Assembly (NCBI RefSeq): GCF_016859285.1
Contig: NC_053413.1
Span: 25,821,439-25,885,438 of the forward strand
Source: Xiphias gladius
Lineage: Eukaryota > Chordata > Actinopteri > Istiophoriformes > Xiphiidae
Reading direction: 5' to 3'
DNA length: 64,000 bases
Under the pieces are notes generated by a model. It saw nothing but the letters and a program-made list of their open reading frames with translations. It made no database searches and was not told the DNA's origin. Shown here piece after piece: positions 12,995-26,500 of the stretch; within the stretch, counting starts at the first letter, position 1, and each line of letters begins with the position of its first letter. The position numbers and the translations under genes are program-made.

Positions 12995-13290
12995 TTGAAC
13001 GGGGCGGCTCGGAGGGGACGTGGTGGTGGTGGCGGTGTATGTCTATGTGTGAGTTTTTGTGTATAAACGGAGGGCGAGCGGTTGATAAAACTGACAGCCC
13101 GGCGTGGGCAGTTGGTCGCCGGCGGAGGCTCGACGTCGCCGGGGTTCAGGGCCCACCGACGGGCGTGTGCCGGGATGTGTGTCTGAGACCTCGGCCGAAC
13201 CGGCAAACGAGCTGCCGTCAATCATCCGGGCCCGCGCTCTACCCCCTCGCCTTGGAGGAAGTTTAAACAAATTGATTCAAATGAAATGTC
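12995..13290. promoter_or_regulatory. CpG-dense patch (candidate CpG island)
   Basis: A GC-rich interval with roughly 28 CpGs in under 300 bp. Overlapping open frames on both strands (12,991-13,221, 13,043-13,270, 13,039-13,266 and 13,104-13,409) have arginine/proline-rich translations typical of GC-rich non-coding DNA. Regulatory function is inferred from composition only. Confidence 0.4.
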
Positions 13291-16200
13291 AACTTTATTT
13301 CCTGCGCTTCGGAGCTTCTGTTGACCTAAACCTTGTCCACAAATGGACACGCCGCGTCCTCTTCTTCAAGGGTTCCAGCCTTTTGAAACCTGACCAGAAT
13401 TTCAAATGATCGAGGCGAAAGGGTCCAGCTGCACTGAAAGTTGAATGTAGAGCTACGGTTTTGGATCACGGTGTTTTTCAAAGCCTGGAAAATAAATTAA
13501 TTTCTACACGTGAGATGAGAATGATAACAGTTACAGAGCCGCTTCCGGGACTTATTATATTATTCTATCTCTATTCATTGTTGCTCTGAAATAGTGTCAA
13601 AGGCTTACGGACAGAAAAAATAATCGTCTGTATAGATACAGAACCTGGTAAATCTAGATCATTTCATATTCTTTTTAAACGCTAGGGTCTCTAATTCAAC
13701 ACAACTTTTTAGACAGACAACGACTGGTAGGGGGCCTGGACCAGATATAACACCAGTGGCTGACTGCTGAAGTCAGTGGTATTTTCACTTCATTCCAATC
13801 AGCCTGTTGAACCAGAAGGAGTCGCTGAAATATGGAGACGTGCCACAGTTGTCGTAATAAGAAAAGCCCTCAAGTTCTGAATGACCTTAGAACAGTCGTT
13901 CTCAACTCCTTGACGATGAAAAGCCGAGACACCGGTTAAACAAGAGACAACGGGGCAAAAGGAAGGCCGCGCAGACCCCCTTTAGTTCGCCGATGGAGCA
14001 GGTAAAGGTGTCCAAGAGGCAGCTTGTACACTTACACTCGGTACTCGGTCTCCTACACTTGATACTTCAGCGCATGGAGGAACCGAAAACCCCGTCATTT
14101 CACTGGCTCTCAGCTTTCAGCACTATCCAGCCACATCTACTTGCTGGGAGAGTAGATATGGAAAACCGCGTGTTTTAATTTGAGCAACGTGACGGTCTCC
14201 TCATCGCGCCACACAGATCCGGTGTTTCCGTCTGCCGCCGTTTTCCGTCTCTTCGCTTCAACCTGGTTAAGCGTTTAGGCCACGTGCTTCACGTTCGTCC
14301 GGATTTTATCCGCTAAGTGTGTTTCCATGGCACCTTTTTTTTTTTTGCATTAGTAGTTTTAGGGGGAGTCGTGTGCTGTAACTACACTGTGTCTTGAAAA
14401 CAGCTGTTTCAGGCCCCATCCCCATTCGTATCCACACCCATTCGCCCAGTGCTTCTGTTTAGTGTCCTCTCTGTTGTTTTGGCGACTCCACGGTGATGAC
14501 CACAAGCCAAGATTTCACTCCGCCCGGCCGTTTTCCGCCAAAGAAATAAGAACAGCGCGTTAGTCTCTATAAAATCACAAACCGATGATCTTCGTTTCCC
14601 TTTGAGTAGGGGTTAAACAAACACCATACAACATGTTAATCAGTGAGGTTTGGAGGTGCTGGTAAGTATATTTTTATCTTTTATCCCCAGCTGAGCTAGT
14701 CGGCTCCTGTCTCGCCCAACGGGACAGTGGCACCTACGTTCTCATCTAACTCAGGTATTACCCCCGTGTGACTGTTTCTTTAGGTTGTTTTTTTTTTCTT
14801 TTTTTTTTTCCCAATCTTGAGCGATCTTATCTTAAGAGACTATTATAACTCTGGGGCTGGCGTCCGGCCTGACAGCGGTCGATGGTATTGAAGACGTCGC
14901 CGCAGAAGCGCTCGACTGGAATCTGTTGTCGTGGATTCCAGTGCTGCACGTGAAATCCATGCTGTAGCAGCAGTGAGGTCCGCTGGATTCCCGTGTCAGT
15001 CTGTGTTAGAGTCACACACACACACACACACACACACAGGCAAACACAGGCCGGGCTGACGTCCTTAGGCTGACATCACCACTCACTGTCGCTGTCCCAC
15101 GTGAGAGAATCTTTTTTCTCTGATTATGGATGCTCCCTCAGAGCTGCCTGACAGCCAATTAGTATCTCCTGGCAGGAAGCGCTGAGAAAGAAAAAAAAGA
15201 GGTATGTTTATCTAATCTCTGTGCCCTGTAAAGTTTCTGAAAGTGCCTGTGTGTGTTTTTTCTCTCTTGACAGTTCACCGACACTTGTCACTGGCTCAGT
15301 TTTGACGTAGCCGATGTCCGTGTTTTCGCAGGGCTGTAGTCTCCCGCCGTCGTCCGACCAAAACTCTGACCTCGCCCAACCTGAGGGAGACTGCCCGCTC
15401 TGACTTATTTAACATACATGTTTTCTGCGAGCACGGTATGTTTATATTTGTTCGTGTTTCCTCTGAAAGGCCGAGCCTTTTAGTGATGGTACTTAACGAA
15501 AAGAGACATCGCGCAGTGATTTGCAGAGCGGCAGAGAGATGACATGCATGCACATCAAAACAGGAGAGAAAAGAACACATCGTGAATGGATGAAGGATAA
15601 ATTAGTCACCAGTAACAAATGTTCCCTGTCACCCTTTAAGAACTCAACTCACCTTGTCACCCAGTTACAGAAAAGCACATTAAAACGGTTCTTCAAGACA
15701 AGAAGGAGCTGTGAGAAAACAGCCACGACATTCATGTGCACAGCAGATCAGAGCTAAATGACTGAAAATTGCTTCATGCTGAATATCAGTGGCCCAGATT
15801 TCCCAGAGTCCTCAAAGCGCATGCCCTCGTTTTAGGGAGCGTCTTTTCTAAGCGCTGCCGGAAGCTCTGTCTGCCTCATGTTTCAGCTTTTCCTGTGTGG
15901 TTTGTTGCTGGGCGGAAAAGAGCCTCTGCTGAAGCAGGAGGAGATGAATAACATCTGGTCACCTCTGATCCGTGCGTTTTGTGGATACGGTTGTCGAGTG
16001 ACAGGATGTCGGTTCCGTCTGGATATCTCCGAAAGAGCCTCACAGCGTTGTCCGGTCGGGACATGAGAGTTTGGATCCTTATCCCGTAAAAATCTGGGAG
16101 ATCTGATCAAGCACCCGAAGGTGCTTGGCCCGGGACACTGGGCTGAGAGCAAAAACTTCATACCATGAATTCTGTAAATGCGAAGGAGATTTGCACGTGT

Positions 16201-19200
16201 GAAAAGATCTGCAGATAAACGGGCTCAACAAAAACCGAATGTAAATTCCCTTTTATGGCACATGAAGACTAGTTGACACCAACGGCTCATTCTTCGCTTC
16301 CACCTCAGGTACGCCTCTCAGCTGGCCGCCTTTTTGCATGTGACTTTTGCTGCACCCCTGCTGTGCCTGAGACGTTTAATGTGCGGCAGTCCATCTGCGG
16401 CCTTGCGTTTCCTTTGCCCTGAGCTCAGGGTCACAGGCTCACGATGCCGCTCGCTGGGTCAGACGACGTAGCGCCCACCTGGCCATCCAGCCTCAGTCGC
16501 TATATAGCCTCCGTAGCGCCTGGCAGCGAAAGCACATGGTGGGCCAATGTCACATATTCCCAGAGACCGGTAATATCTTATTTTGATCACAGTGTTCACG
16601 CCACCTGCCCAAAACTGGTCGCAACGCCTAAGTAACGGCCTGACCGGTTAACAATCTTGCCGACGGACGGTCGGTTGGATTTCTGGCATGTGTGAAATTT
16701 TGGTCGGCCGACTTGCAAATTGCGCGGTTTCACCTCCTGATTTCCCTGATTTTCTGATTCAGTATTATTGGAGTGGTGCTTTACATGTCACGGCTAAACT
16801 GCAGTCTTGACTGAAACTGTGCTGTGATATTAAAAAAAACCACACAACCAAACAAACTGAACTTTGCTGCGAAACAGACGATCGGTCTAAATCTTCGGAG
16901 CCATCTGCGGGTCCATTTTCTTCTGTGGAAGTCTGCACAAAGCAACGCTTGTCTTTCTCTTTTTTCGGCCGCATTTTTGCGTGCTCCTGTTTCAATCCAA
17001 CTTCTCGTTGGATAAAAGCGAGCTGGGGTCCATTCTGCAGTGCAGAAAGGCCGCGGTAAAATGTGTTGTGTGAGTTAACACAACATGCAAGATTAATGAA
17101 GTCACACAATGTCCCGGTGGATCCCAGACTGTCTGGCCCCCCGTTCGGAAAATTTGCCCCACCGCCATTTGAATGTTAATCCACCTGTAACAATATTGAC
17201 GATACAGTTCTATGGACAGAAGGAGCCGCGGTGAATGTGTATGGTAATGACGTTACCATACGAACATGAACTGTGTGTTTATTTTCACCTCCTGTGTTCT
17301 CTAGAGCAAACGGAAAATGCAAACTAAACTTTGAGCTTTTACACACACAACCCACGTGTTCCCTGCTACCGGTACATTGCCAGTCAACTCGAGTTTAGAA
17401 CCGGCTTCTTCCTAATTTGGATTTGAATTACATGTTTTCACAATGAGCATCACCTGGGGTTTTTTTTTTTTCTTTTTCTCTCCTGTCAAAAACATGTCCG
17501 CCATCCACATTTTGATTGTTGCTTTCTGCATAAATCTCGTTAACCAGATAGTGTCGTGCGTGTTATCCCCGTGAAATGTTAATACATTTCTGTTGATACA
17601 CTGAAATGAAAACAGCTGAAGCCTTGTGTGTGATGGCTCGAGTGGTCTCTACTACCGGAGAAACTGACCTGATGAAAACTCTTGACTGTGTGTCACATGG
17701 ATTATTTAGTGTAAATATCACAGACCGATACCTCAAAATCTGGACACAGGACACCAAAACTAACCCCCCTCCCCCATTTCAATCAACGGTCTGTGGTTGC
17801 CAGACAAAACAAACAACTGGACCTAAAAAACGAAATGTGATGGGGAATGGTCACGAGGCCTGTGTCCTCATAAAATCACAGTTTTAGTCAGAGGTGAAGA
17901 AGAAGAAAACACTGACTTGAGTTTTCTTACAGGAGTTATTTGGAGTGTGTCATGGTGGGATTGATGGTGAGCTGTTGTCCTGGGTATGAAGAAATCTCCC
18001 GTAATTACAGATTCCTAATTAGTCCAGTTTACTGGGACACCTCCAGGCGTGAGTATACATTTGGTCTGGATTCAGTTGTTTATCCTGGATCGAGCTCAGT
18101 AAAGCAAAGACGCACCTCCCGACGCCAGTGTACACTCGGTGACGAGGACTAATCCAATCTATATTCAGATGAAATCCTTCCTGGGCCGAACAGCATGGCC
18201 AGCATGGCTGATGCTTTTCCGTGCTGCTCTGCCTGTAATTTGATTTTCTTGGCTTTTCCGCCTCCATATAAACAAAACTGAGCCCGCAATCTCTCCACAT
18301 ATCTAAAACTGGGACAACCCAAAGAAGAATACATCTCTGTTTAATATATCCCCGGAAGCCTATTTCTCTTGCTGCTCACGAACTAGACAAAAGAAAAGAG
18401 AGGAGAAGAAGATAAAAAAACCAGTAATTTAACCGTTCACTTTTAACAACTTCGCTCCAATATAGTGACAAATAGCCTCTTGTTCTGTTCACCCAAGTAT
18501 TCTGGGAGTGTCTATTTGTAGGAAACAGTCGTTACCATATTGCAGTCAATCGGTTTTCTTTCAATGTTAAAGTGAAGCACTTAAACCCTGAATTATCAGG
18601 GTGATAAAAAAAAAAAAGGAATTCATTTTCTCGCTAAATGGCATGAAAATTGGTTCATTTGATTAATTTCCTTAAAGTCTAAGTTCAACACCAGGCGGAG
18701 TTTCACCCTGAAAACAGCTCACGCTCGGGAGTTTGGGAGATGTGAGATTATTATCCGGTGTCTTACAACACTTCTGATGCCGCGATGGATTGGTAGCCCT
18801 TAAGAAATAATTAAAAACAACTTAAACTCCTCGTCCCGTCATCCGTGGTTTAAAATGCGTGAGGCTACGCACTGCTTAGTGTGGCCGACTTTATCTTTTG
18901 TTTGACTTTATGTGTTGTACACTGGCGGGAGATGTGAATCTGATGTCCCATCTCCTGCCAGTACGAGCAAAAAGGGACAACGCTCTGCTCCTACCGTTGA
19001 CAGGCCAAAAAACATCAAGCTGAAACAGACTGTAAACATCCTGCGCCAACAATTATGACATGGTGCGAGGAATTGGCTGTGACAAAGCAGGCCCTCTGAC
19101 TGCGTAGTAGAGGCCGTATTGATTAATCGGTGCATATCTGGTTAAAACAGACGACTGAAAAACGCAGCTGTAACGTCTCCTGTCTAGACAAGCCTTTACG

Positions 19201-19489
19201 CATTGTGTGATTCTGGCCTGGCCCAGATGAAAGCTGACAATTGTGAGAAACTGCCCAGGGGCCCCAGAAGCCCGAGGTTTACAGATCCGCCATCCTCCAC
19301 CTTGGTCCCCTTTACTTGACGAGGGACTCTGCAGTCGAAGGCATTCATTGCTTTTAGTTTATGTTGAGCTCCTTTTGTTTTAAAGTTGAGTTTTATCAAA
19401 TTTCTTCCATTTTTTTTCTGTTTGACAGTTTTTTTCTTTCATAATCGATGATCAGTGTGTAAAATAGTCTCCTGTCCTTCTCACAGAAG
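13291..19489. other. Gene-less stretch, CpG-richer than flanks
   Basis: About 6 kb without a recognisable gene. It holds a (CA)13 microsatellite at 15,013-15,038 and T-rich runs at about 14,335, 14,790 and 17,460. Open frames of 60-114 codons on both strands overlap each other and have no recognisable domains. Conserved non-coding elements could lie here but cannot be shown without a second species. Confidence 0.4.
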
Positions 19490-19747
19490 CCCAAGTTAAC
19501 ATATTCAAATTCCTTGTGTTATCTGTCAAGATAAAACAAAAAATACAAAGATGTAGAGTTTCCTATCATAGAAAAGTGGGATACTAGCAATTATTCACAT
19601 TTGCGAAGCTGGTGTCAGTGAATTTTTGCACGTTTCCTTTAATAAAGATTTTAATTGATTCCTCAGTTATCAAACTTGTTGCCAATTATGTTGTTAATTT
19701 TCCGTAGATCAACTAACCGATTAATCAACTCATCATTTCAGCTTCAG
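19490..19747 (+). repeat. Interspersed repeat family A, copy 2 (diverged)
   Basis: The right half matches the family signature: a TTGCCAATTATGTTGTTAAT-like block, then CCGATTAATCAACTCAT and TTTCAGCTTC. The left half is weaker. Plus orientation. Confidence 0.5.
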
Positions 19748-20577
19748 AGTACTGATTGCAACCAAGATTTAAATGATAACATGATGATAAATATTGACGA
19801 TCTACATACGGGATAAAATAAATTAAAAACTCTGGTCTACGCTTGCAGCCAGAAAGCCAGAAAAAAAAATCAGTCAGTACAGACATGACAGATTAGTTAG
19901 ATGTGGGACATGCAGGTGATGAGGATGATTGAAAACCTTTATATTGGAATTATTTATACTGGGACACATATCCTGAATATAATCAAGACCAGGATGAGAC
20001 TCAACAACGTAAGGTGAAAACGCCTTCCATTGTTGCAGACTGGGAAAATTCTCACTCCAAACAACTTCAAACACTGACTGATTTCTTGCATTAGACCATA
20101 TGCATCAAATGAATCTTCATTATTAGTGGACTTCCCCCAACTGTTGGTGCAGCTTTTCCTTTTGGTTTCAGTTTTAGTTTCCAGCTATGATCCACACCTG
20201 GCGCTTTGGTCGTGACAATCAGGAAGGTCAAATGCTCTTGCAGCACGCCTCTCACCAAGTTTCCCCATTATTTGGAGCCAATACCTTTAATCCCTACTGC
20301 TGAAAGTGTCTGTGTGATGTGTCAGTTCAGTTTGGATTTTATTTATAAAGCCAAGTATCACAAGTTTGTCCCTAGGCCCTTAAACTGGATAAGGACAAAC
20401 TTCCCCCAAAACAACCCTTTAAAAGGAAAAAAAATGGATCCCTCTTCCAGCACAGACAGACATGCAATACATGTTGTGTCTACAGTACAGAACAACATGG
20501 TAGATCTACAGGATGGACAATCAGGATGACAAAAGTAGATTATGAATTTATGTGAAGACTATTATCAGAATATTATC
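19748..20577. other. Gene-less stretch
   Basis: The open frame at 20,206-20,529 includes a segment (about 20,328-20,420) like a common fish interspersed repeat. It is not supported as a gene. Confidence 0.4.
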
Positions 20578-20943
20578 GTCAACAAATCCCATGAAAAGAC
20601 CAAAACCAACAATGAATCCCACTAAAAAGTATTATCTGTGTATGCACTGGGTGGGATGTTCCTTCATCACCAAGAACACACTCACACTGTAGTTTATTTT
20701 GGCTCAGTTCCACATACATCATCCTGCAGCCAGAAGTACTCACTGGCACAACAAATGTGGATTAATTTGCTGCTGAAAATAGTCCCCAACAAATGCACTA
20801 TTTCCTCCTGTTTGAGTAACGTTTGCTAAAAACTACAGTGACCAGCTATATTAGGGAAATTACTGAGCCTTTTTTAAAAAGAATGTATTGAGAGACGGAC
20901 TAAAACATTGTTGGTTTTGGTCTTTTTAGTGGAATTTCTTGAC
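20578..20943. mobile_element. MITE-like element with ~37-bp terminal inverted repeats
   Basis: Positions 20,578-20,614 and the reverse complement of 20,906-20,943 agree at about 33 of 37 positions, including an exact core of AAAGACCAAAACCAACAATG type. The interior has no coding capacity. Structure alone indicates a non-autonomous inverted-repeat transposon of about 366 bp. Confidence 0.7.
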
Positions 20944-21079
20944 AATAAAAAACATCAAAGAAGCCTCCTGGTGGCAACAGACACCATGTAACAACAACAT
21001 CCCCGATGTGATTCCAGCCGTGGGTCTTTGTTGCATGTTTTAAAGAAGTAAAGAAGAGAAATCTTTTAAAAAAAAAACA

Positions 21080-21412
21080 ATTCAGGGGATCGTGAAAAGT
21101 CAGTATGAGAGATCCTCAGGGAACCGTGAATGTCTGTACGAAATTTTGCGCCAATCTAACTTGCAGATGTGGAGACATTCCACAGAATCAGTGAAAACAA
21201 TTGGCCTGCTGGTGATGCTAGATAAAAAGTCGGGGATCACCAAAAGTCATTAGGGTTCATCCTCTGGACACCATGAAGGTCTGTACAAATTTCATGTCAA
21301 TCCATTCAATAAGTCCAATAAGTGATGATATATTTCACCCTGGACCAACATGGTGGACCAACTGACTGGCATTGCTGTCCCTAGAATCATGCCATCAGCA
21401 TGGCTAAAAGTT
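21080..21412 (+). repeat. Interspersed repeat family D, copy 1
   Basis: Recognisable by 'GGGGATCACCAAAAGTCATTAGG', then a 'CATGAA-GTCTGTAC-AAATTTCATG-CAATCCAT' segment, ending near 'CCCTAGAATCATGCCATCAGCATGGCTAAAA'-type sequence. The same order recurs at 22,975-23,565 and, inverted, at 28,016-28,275. This family is abundant in percomorph genomes to my knowledge; its class is not assigned. Confidence 0.65.
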
Positions 21413-21767
21413 AAATTAAACTGGACTTCAAAATATTTTCATTAATATATAACTGTACATCTTAATTTCTTGTTTCACTTGTGCATCTTTTCAGTGCATG
21501 AGTCCACAGAAGATGTGGGAGAAAGATGCAGCGAGAGGGTGTTGGGGAAAGTCAAATCGAGGAAACACAGCTCAAGGTGAAATTAAACATCCATCCCTTC
21601 ACAAGTATCTTCTCAAGCCTCTTTTGTCGCTTTGGAGATTGTATTTGCAAATATAGTGTGGATGTACTGTCCAAATGTGAAAAGATGGACAGTATATAGC
21701 ACTACTTTGCTATTGCTGATGTTTGATGGTTTTGTGTATCCTTGCTTTAGCCTCCTCCAGACAATAT

Positions 21768-22260
21768 GAAAGGAATACTTTGTCATTTCTTGAAACTGAT
21801 ATTCACTTCCTTGTTGAGGGTTAGATAGAAAAATCGATACCTCTCTCATGTCTGCCCACTGAATATGAAGCTAGAGCCAGCAGCCAATTACTGTATCTTA
21901 GCACAAAGACTGGAAACATGGTGAAACAACTACCCTAGTCCACAGGTAACAAAGTCCACCTGCAGCACCTCTAAAACATTTTATATCTTGTTTGTTTAAT
22001 CCATACAAAAACCTAAGGGTAAAAACGATGTTTCACAGTTTTACTGGAGGTTATTTGTCATACTGTTTTTTGGCCGGGACCAGTTGTCAGCCAACCAGCA
22101 GAGACTTCCACGAAGTTACTGGTCTTTATCCTAAGCTAAGCTAAACGGCTGCGGGCTCAAGACTCTTATTTACAGTTTAAAATGAGAGTGGTATCGATCT
22201 TCTCATCCTACTCTCACCAAGAAAAGGAACAAGTTATCCATTTCCAGGTCATTTGGAGAT
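21768..22260. mobile_element. MITE-like element with long inverted ends
   Basis: The left end (about 21,790-21,850) and right end (about 22,180-22,250) are inverted copies around ATGAGAG-GGTATCGAT and an 'AACTCTC-CAAG' block. The interior includes AAGCTAAGCTAA and GACCAGTTGTCAGCC-like sequence that I recognise as a very common acanthomorph repeat. It has no transposase, so it is a non-autonomous element of about 490 bp. Confidence 0.65.
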
Positions 22261-22974
22261 TGAAAAGCAGGAAACAGTCACATAAGGGAATTGGGATGTA
22301 CCCCAATGTACCACTGAGTTTTTATTTACTAAACTCTCGTATTTACCCATGTGAGTTCATATCAGGTTCTCTGATTTTCATCTTTCAGGTCTATGTTGAA
22401 CGTGTGCTCTCTCTCTCAAATGGTGAGAGTCCTTTGCTCACTCCTGTACTTATTTGCTTCTCCACAGCTGAATAATTGATCACAACAGAGAAAATGAGAC
22501 GCAGACTACACGGTTGGTTGTGTGAGGAAGGTTGTGTGAGGAAGTCAGTGGTCTCCCAATGGGGGGAAGCTGTAATTGTCAAGATAATTGCAAAGTAGAC
22601 TTTTTCTTTCATTTGTCAGCTCCATCAGCTCATCTGGGACCTGATTACCCACACAGGTACAAGTTTAAAGAAACTCTACCTCTTCCCCTCCCTGGGGCTT
22701 CTCATTTCCTGTGAATATTTGATTGAGAAGCCCTACATGTTTCTTCTTTGATTAAAAAGGCTCTTGCTACATGCAAAATTAATCAGTTTGTGTGACCAAT
22801 ATAATTTAAAGTGAAAACAAAATTAAACACTGCCAACAATTTATCAATCATACATGTAAGGGTCTTGACAGATCCATTCGGAATGCTAGTACCCAGGACC
22901 TGAGTCAGGCCAGGTCCAAATTATATCCAGTAAATCTAATACCCAAGTGCTTCTGAGCAGACTTGCTATCAGTT
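22261..22974. other. Gene-less stretch
   Basis: No gene or clear repeat recognised. The open frames at 22,182-22,475 and 22,391-22,612 are overlapping and non-descript. Confidence 0.4.
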
Positions 22975-23565
22975 CTGATCATGTAGTCTAAAAGTCTACA
23001 GCCACAATAGTAGCTCTTTGAAGCTGTCATTTGAGCTAAATACTAATGTCAGAATGCTAACGTGCTCACATTGACAGTGCTGACTGATCCCTAAGCAGTT
23101 TTAGTGTTCACTATGTTCACCTTCATAGTTTAGCCTGTTAACATCTGCCACTTAGCACTAAAGACAAAGTGCAGCTGAGGCTTATAGGAAAGTCATTAGT
23201 TTTTCAGGTATTTGGTCATAAACCGAAGTATTGGACAAATGAACATTTTGACCAGATGATGGTCCTAGATGACAAGTTAAGGCATCAAATGTGACTGTAT
23301 CAAATTTCATGGCAAGACATCCAATAGTTGTCAAGACCTTTCCATCAAAACCACAAACACCAGCCTCACGGTGGTGCTGTAAAAAAGCAGGAGGATCACC
23401 AAAGTCATTAGTGCACATTTTCTGTGAAGCATGAATGTCTGTGTGAAAGTTTGTGCCAGTTCTTCGAATAAATTGGGAGATATTTCACAGGATAAGTGAA
23501 GACTTCGACATGCTGGTGATGCCAGATGAAAAGCCAGGGGGGTCGCCAAAGTCAGGTGGATTCAT
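22975..23565 (+). repeat. Interspersed repeat family D, copy 2 (longest)
   Basis: The most complete copy in the window. It runs from 'AATGCTAACGTGCTCAC' and 'TTAGCACTAAAGACAAAGTG' through 'GTATTTGGTCATAAACCGAAG' to two tandem 'GGTGATGC-AGATGAAAAG' / 'GATCACCAAAGTCATTAG' modules. Short open frames on the minus strand here are not genes. Confidence 0.7.
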
Positions 23566-26500
23566 CAGGGTTACTAAAGTAGAGCATAACAAAAACAAGA
23601 ATGGCACTCAGTAGAGCGCATACCTCTGCCAAGGCCAAACAACCCTACACGTCTGTGTCTGGCTCTTATAATAGAATTATAAAAGGAAAAAGGAAGCAGT
23701 CTGATAACATAAAGGATTTACTCGTCACAAAACATGGTAAGTACAATTCTGTGTGTAATGTTGATTCAGCATTTTTTTTTTCACCAGATCTGGATTATTA
23801 TCTGGCTCTGCACCAAACTGTTCAAACTCATAGATTTTGACGCCATAAATATGTCAAAGAAATTGACGTAAATGTTGAAAAATGCCCTGTCTCGCAATAT
23901 TAAGGAGAGTGATGAAAAAAAATTCCTGGATTCGCCCCTTTAACTAGATCTGCAGCAAAATTCAATGGGTTCTTCCCTGGCCCATTCCTCATCCCTCCAC
24001 CAAGTTCGGTGCATATCAGTTTAGTGCTTTCTGCATAATCTGGCTGACAAATACACCAACAAGCAGACATGGGTGAAAACATAACCTACTCGGCGGACAT
24101 GAATATAGAGTGGCAACTATTAAGGCCGTGACTCCATATAAGACTAGACTAAGGTTTAAAAAAAAAAAGGAAACATGAATGTTATGTCAGGCCAGCTAGT
24201 CTTCTTACCTTGTATGTCTAAATAACTATACTCTGGGACCGGTGATTCTTAAACATAATCATCCTCATTCAAATGAGGGAGGTTTATCTGACAAGAAGAA
24301 TCATTCTCCAGGCCAAAACTGAAGCAATTCATCCAGATAAGCAACTTTGTCTCTAGAGAGAGGCACTCTAAAAACAATATGTTCTCGGATTCCCACATAT
24401 GTGTGAAAAGGCCTGTTCCTAAAATATGTTTAAAGATCGACATGACCAAAACACATGACCAAAGGTCATATGCCATACCTGGTCGTTCAGGATTAATGTT
24501 GGGCTACATTTTGGCGAGTTTATCATTTGAATAGTGTAGACTGTGTGAGATGTAAAACGTATTGGACTTGCATAGTGATGATGAGTCTATGATCCAGACA
24601 ACAGCAACTTTCCCAAGCTTCTTTGGTGCCCATGAGGGTTTCCTGATATCCTGTATCCTTCCATTAATAGTAGAGAGGTCCCCTTTGCTATAGGGGTCTA
24701 AACACAGAATGTCGTCCCTATGTTCTTGCCTGGAGGAATGGGGAATGGGTACTGCTTCACAGCAATGGCTCGTGCGTGTCCCCAGTGTGTGATAACCATG
24801 ACTCCGCCACGATTATCAGTGACAGTCATTGTTTCCACACCGAGTGAACTGTTTACATCTCTAAAATAGATGTAAACAAGCTGAGAACATGCCAGTGGCT
24901 CAAAAGACTTACAGGTCACTGGCCTTGACCACCGCATTCTGGGAATTCAACACTAGTTCTGTAATTAGTGGGTACAGCGCTGGTCCTATACAGTGTTTCA
25001 GTCCTTTGTGTGATTTGCTAATGAGCTGATTAAAGGGCCGTGCTCCGGTGCCACGAAGCCAAATGTTGGGCCTCTTGTGGGAATACCTGGTGCCCAGTCA
25101 TGCGTCACATTTGTTTACTCACAGATCAACGTAGAGCAGTGTCAGGTGGCGACGTCCTGCTGCTCCTCTCTCTCCGTGAGTCAGACAACAAGGCCAAACC
25201 AGCAGGCGCCTGAAAACCTCCAACCAGGCTTCGCTTTGTTTTGAAAAAAACAGGCCCCGCTCTTTACGTGCTGCTGGCGACGTCTGAATAAATCATCACT
25301 TCATTTTTACAGAGACAGTTGGTGAAGTTATTACTTTTTCTGTTTCTCTGAACATCCGTAAAATACGGACTGCTTTGGCAGTAAAGAGAAGAGATAAGAC
25401 ACACTGAGGGCCGTTACTGTTTAGGGGGCTGTGTAATAATTTTACAAACCTGCTCACAGGCAACCAATATCCTTTAAAGACCTTGTGATTTTTATCAAGT
25501 TGACAAAACTTGTTTTAGAATAAAACCAGGCATCTGTATGCCTTCAGGCTTTGTCTACTGTACCATCGTTTCTCTGGTGTTACATATACTTAATGGAAAG
25601 TTTTGTAAGTTTAATATTTAATGGTGGAAAATTAATATTAACTTAATGTAGTTTGGTCCATTGTTTTAATCACTTATGATAACATCGTACTCTTGACGAT
25701 GAGCAAGTAAGGTGCCTGAAAACCTTTGCTGCGGTATGCGTCGAAAATTGTGCTCCTCCTCAGAATCAGAACTCAAAATCATCACACACAAGAAGCGCAT
25801 ATTTTTAGATTCAGCCTGACTTACGCCTACCAGGGATATTGTAGCTCTGATGCCCATAACAGTTGACGAATCCTCTTAGAAATCATAAAAAAAAGATGCT
25901 CCCTTGACCTAGCACCATCCCGTTTTTAAATTTTCTCCAGTCTAATCCAGTTACAGTTGTCTGTACATTCATGGGTACACAAGTCGGTATTCTTTTAACG
26001 GTGCAATCTGCCGATAGTTCAACAGATATAGGCTTAAAAACGGGGGGCCCCTGAATTGTGGGAATTGCAGTACCAAAATTCAGAGCATGATCGTACCCCA
26101 AATCGAAGTGGGGGGGGGCCCAGAGTGACAGACTTTGAAAACCCCTGATCTATACCACTTTATTTGGACCCCACTGATTTGCCCCTCAGCTCTTCCTGCC
26201 TTTCACCAAGTACCCGGTCATCACCTACCTGCACACCTGGCCTTCATAACCCACTATCAGCCACCCAGTATATATATCACTCCACCAGTAAGTTCTATTG
26301 ACTCTTGAGTAGCTCAGTCACATGTTCTCTGCCTTGGGTTTTTTTCCGTCTGTCTGATTCCTCTCTGGACTTTCTACCGACTTTTGTTTTTTAACAAAGA
26401 CCAAGTAAAACCCCTTTTCACCTTACCTGCTTTGCCCCTGCTGCGGGACAAAATTTGCCGCAGATCAACGGGGATATCATCAGTGTCAAACTTTAGCGAA

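Noticed and set aside
12991..13409. Four overlapping GC-rich open frames
   Set aside because: Same reason: no domain and no splice context; better explained as a CpG-dense non-coding patch.
26160..26460. Possible solo LTR (TATA-like run followed by pyrimidine-rich tract)
   Set aside because: No matching termini, primer-binding site or target duplication could be found.
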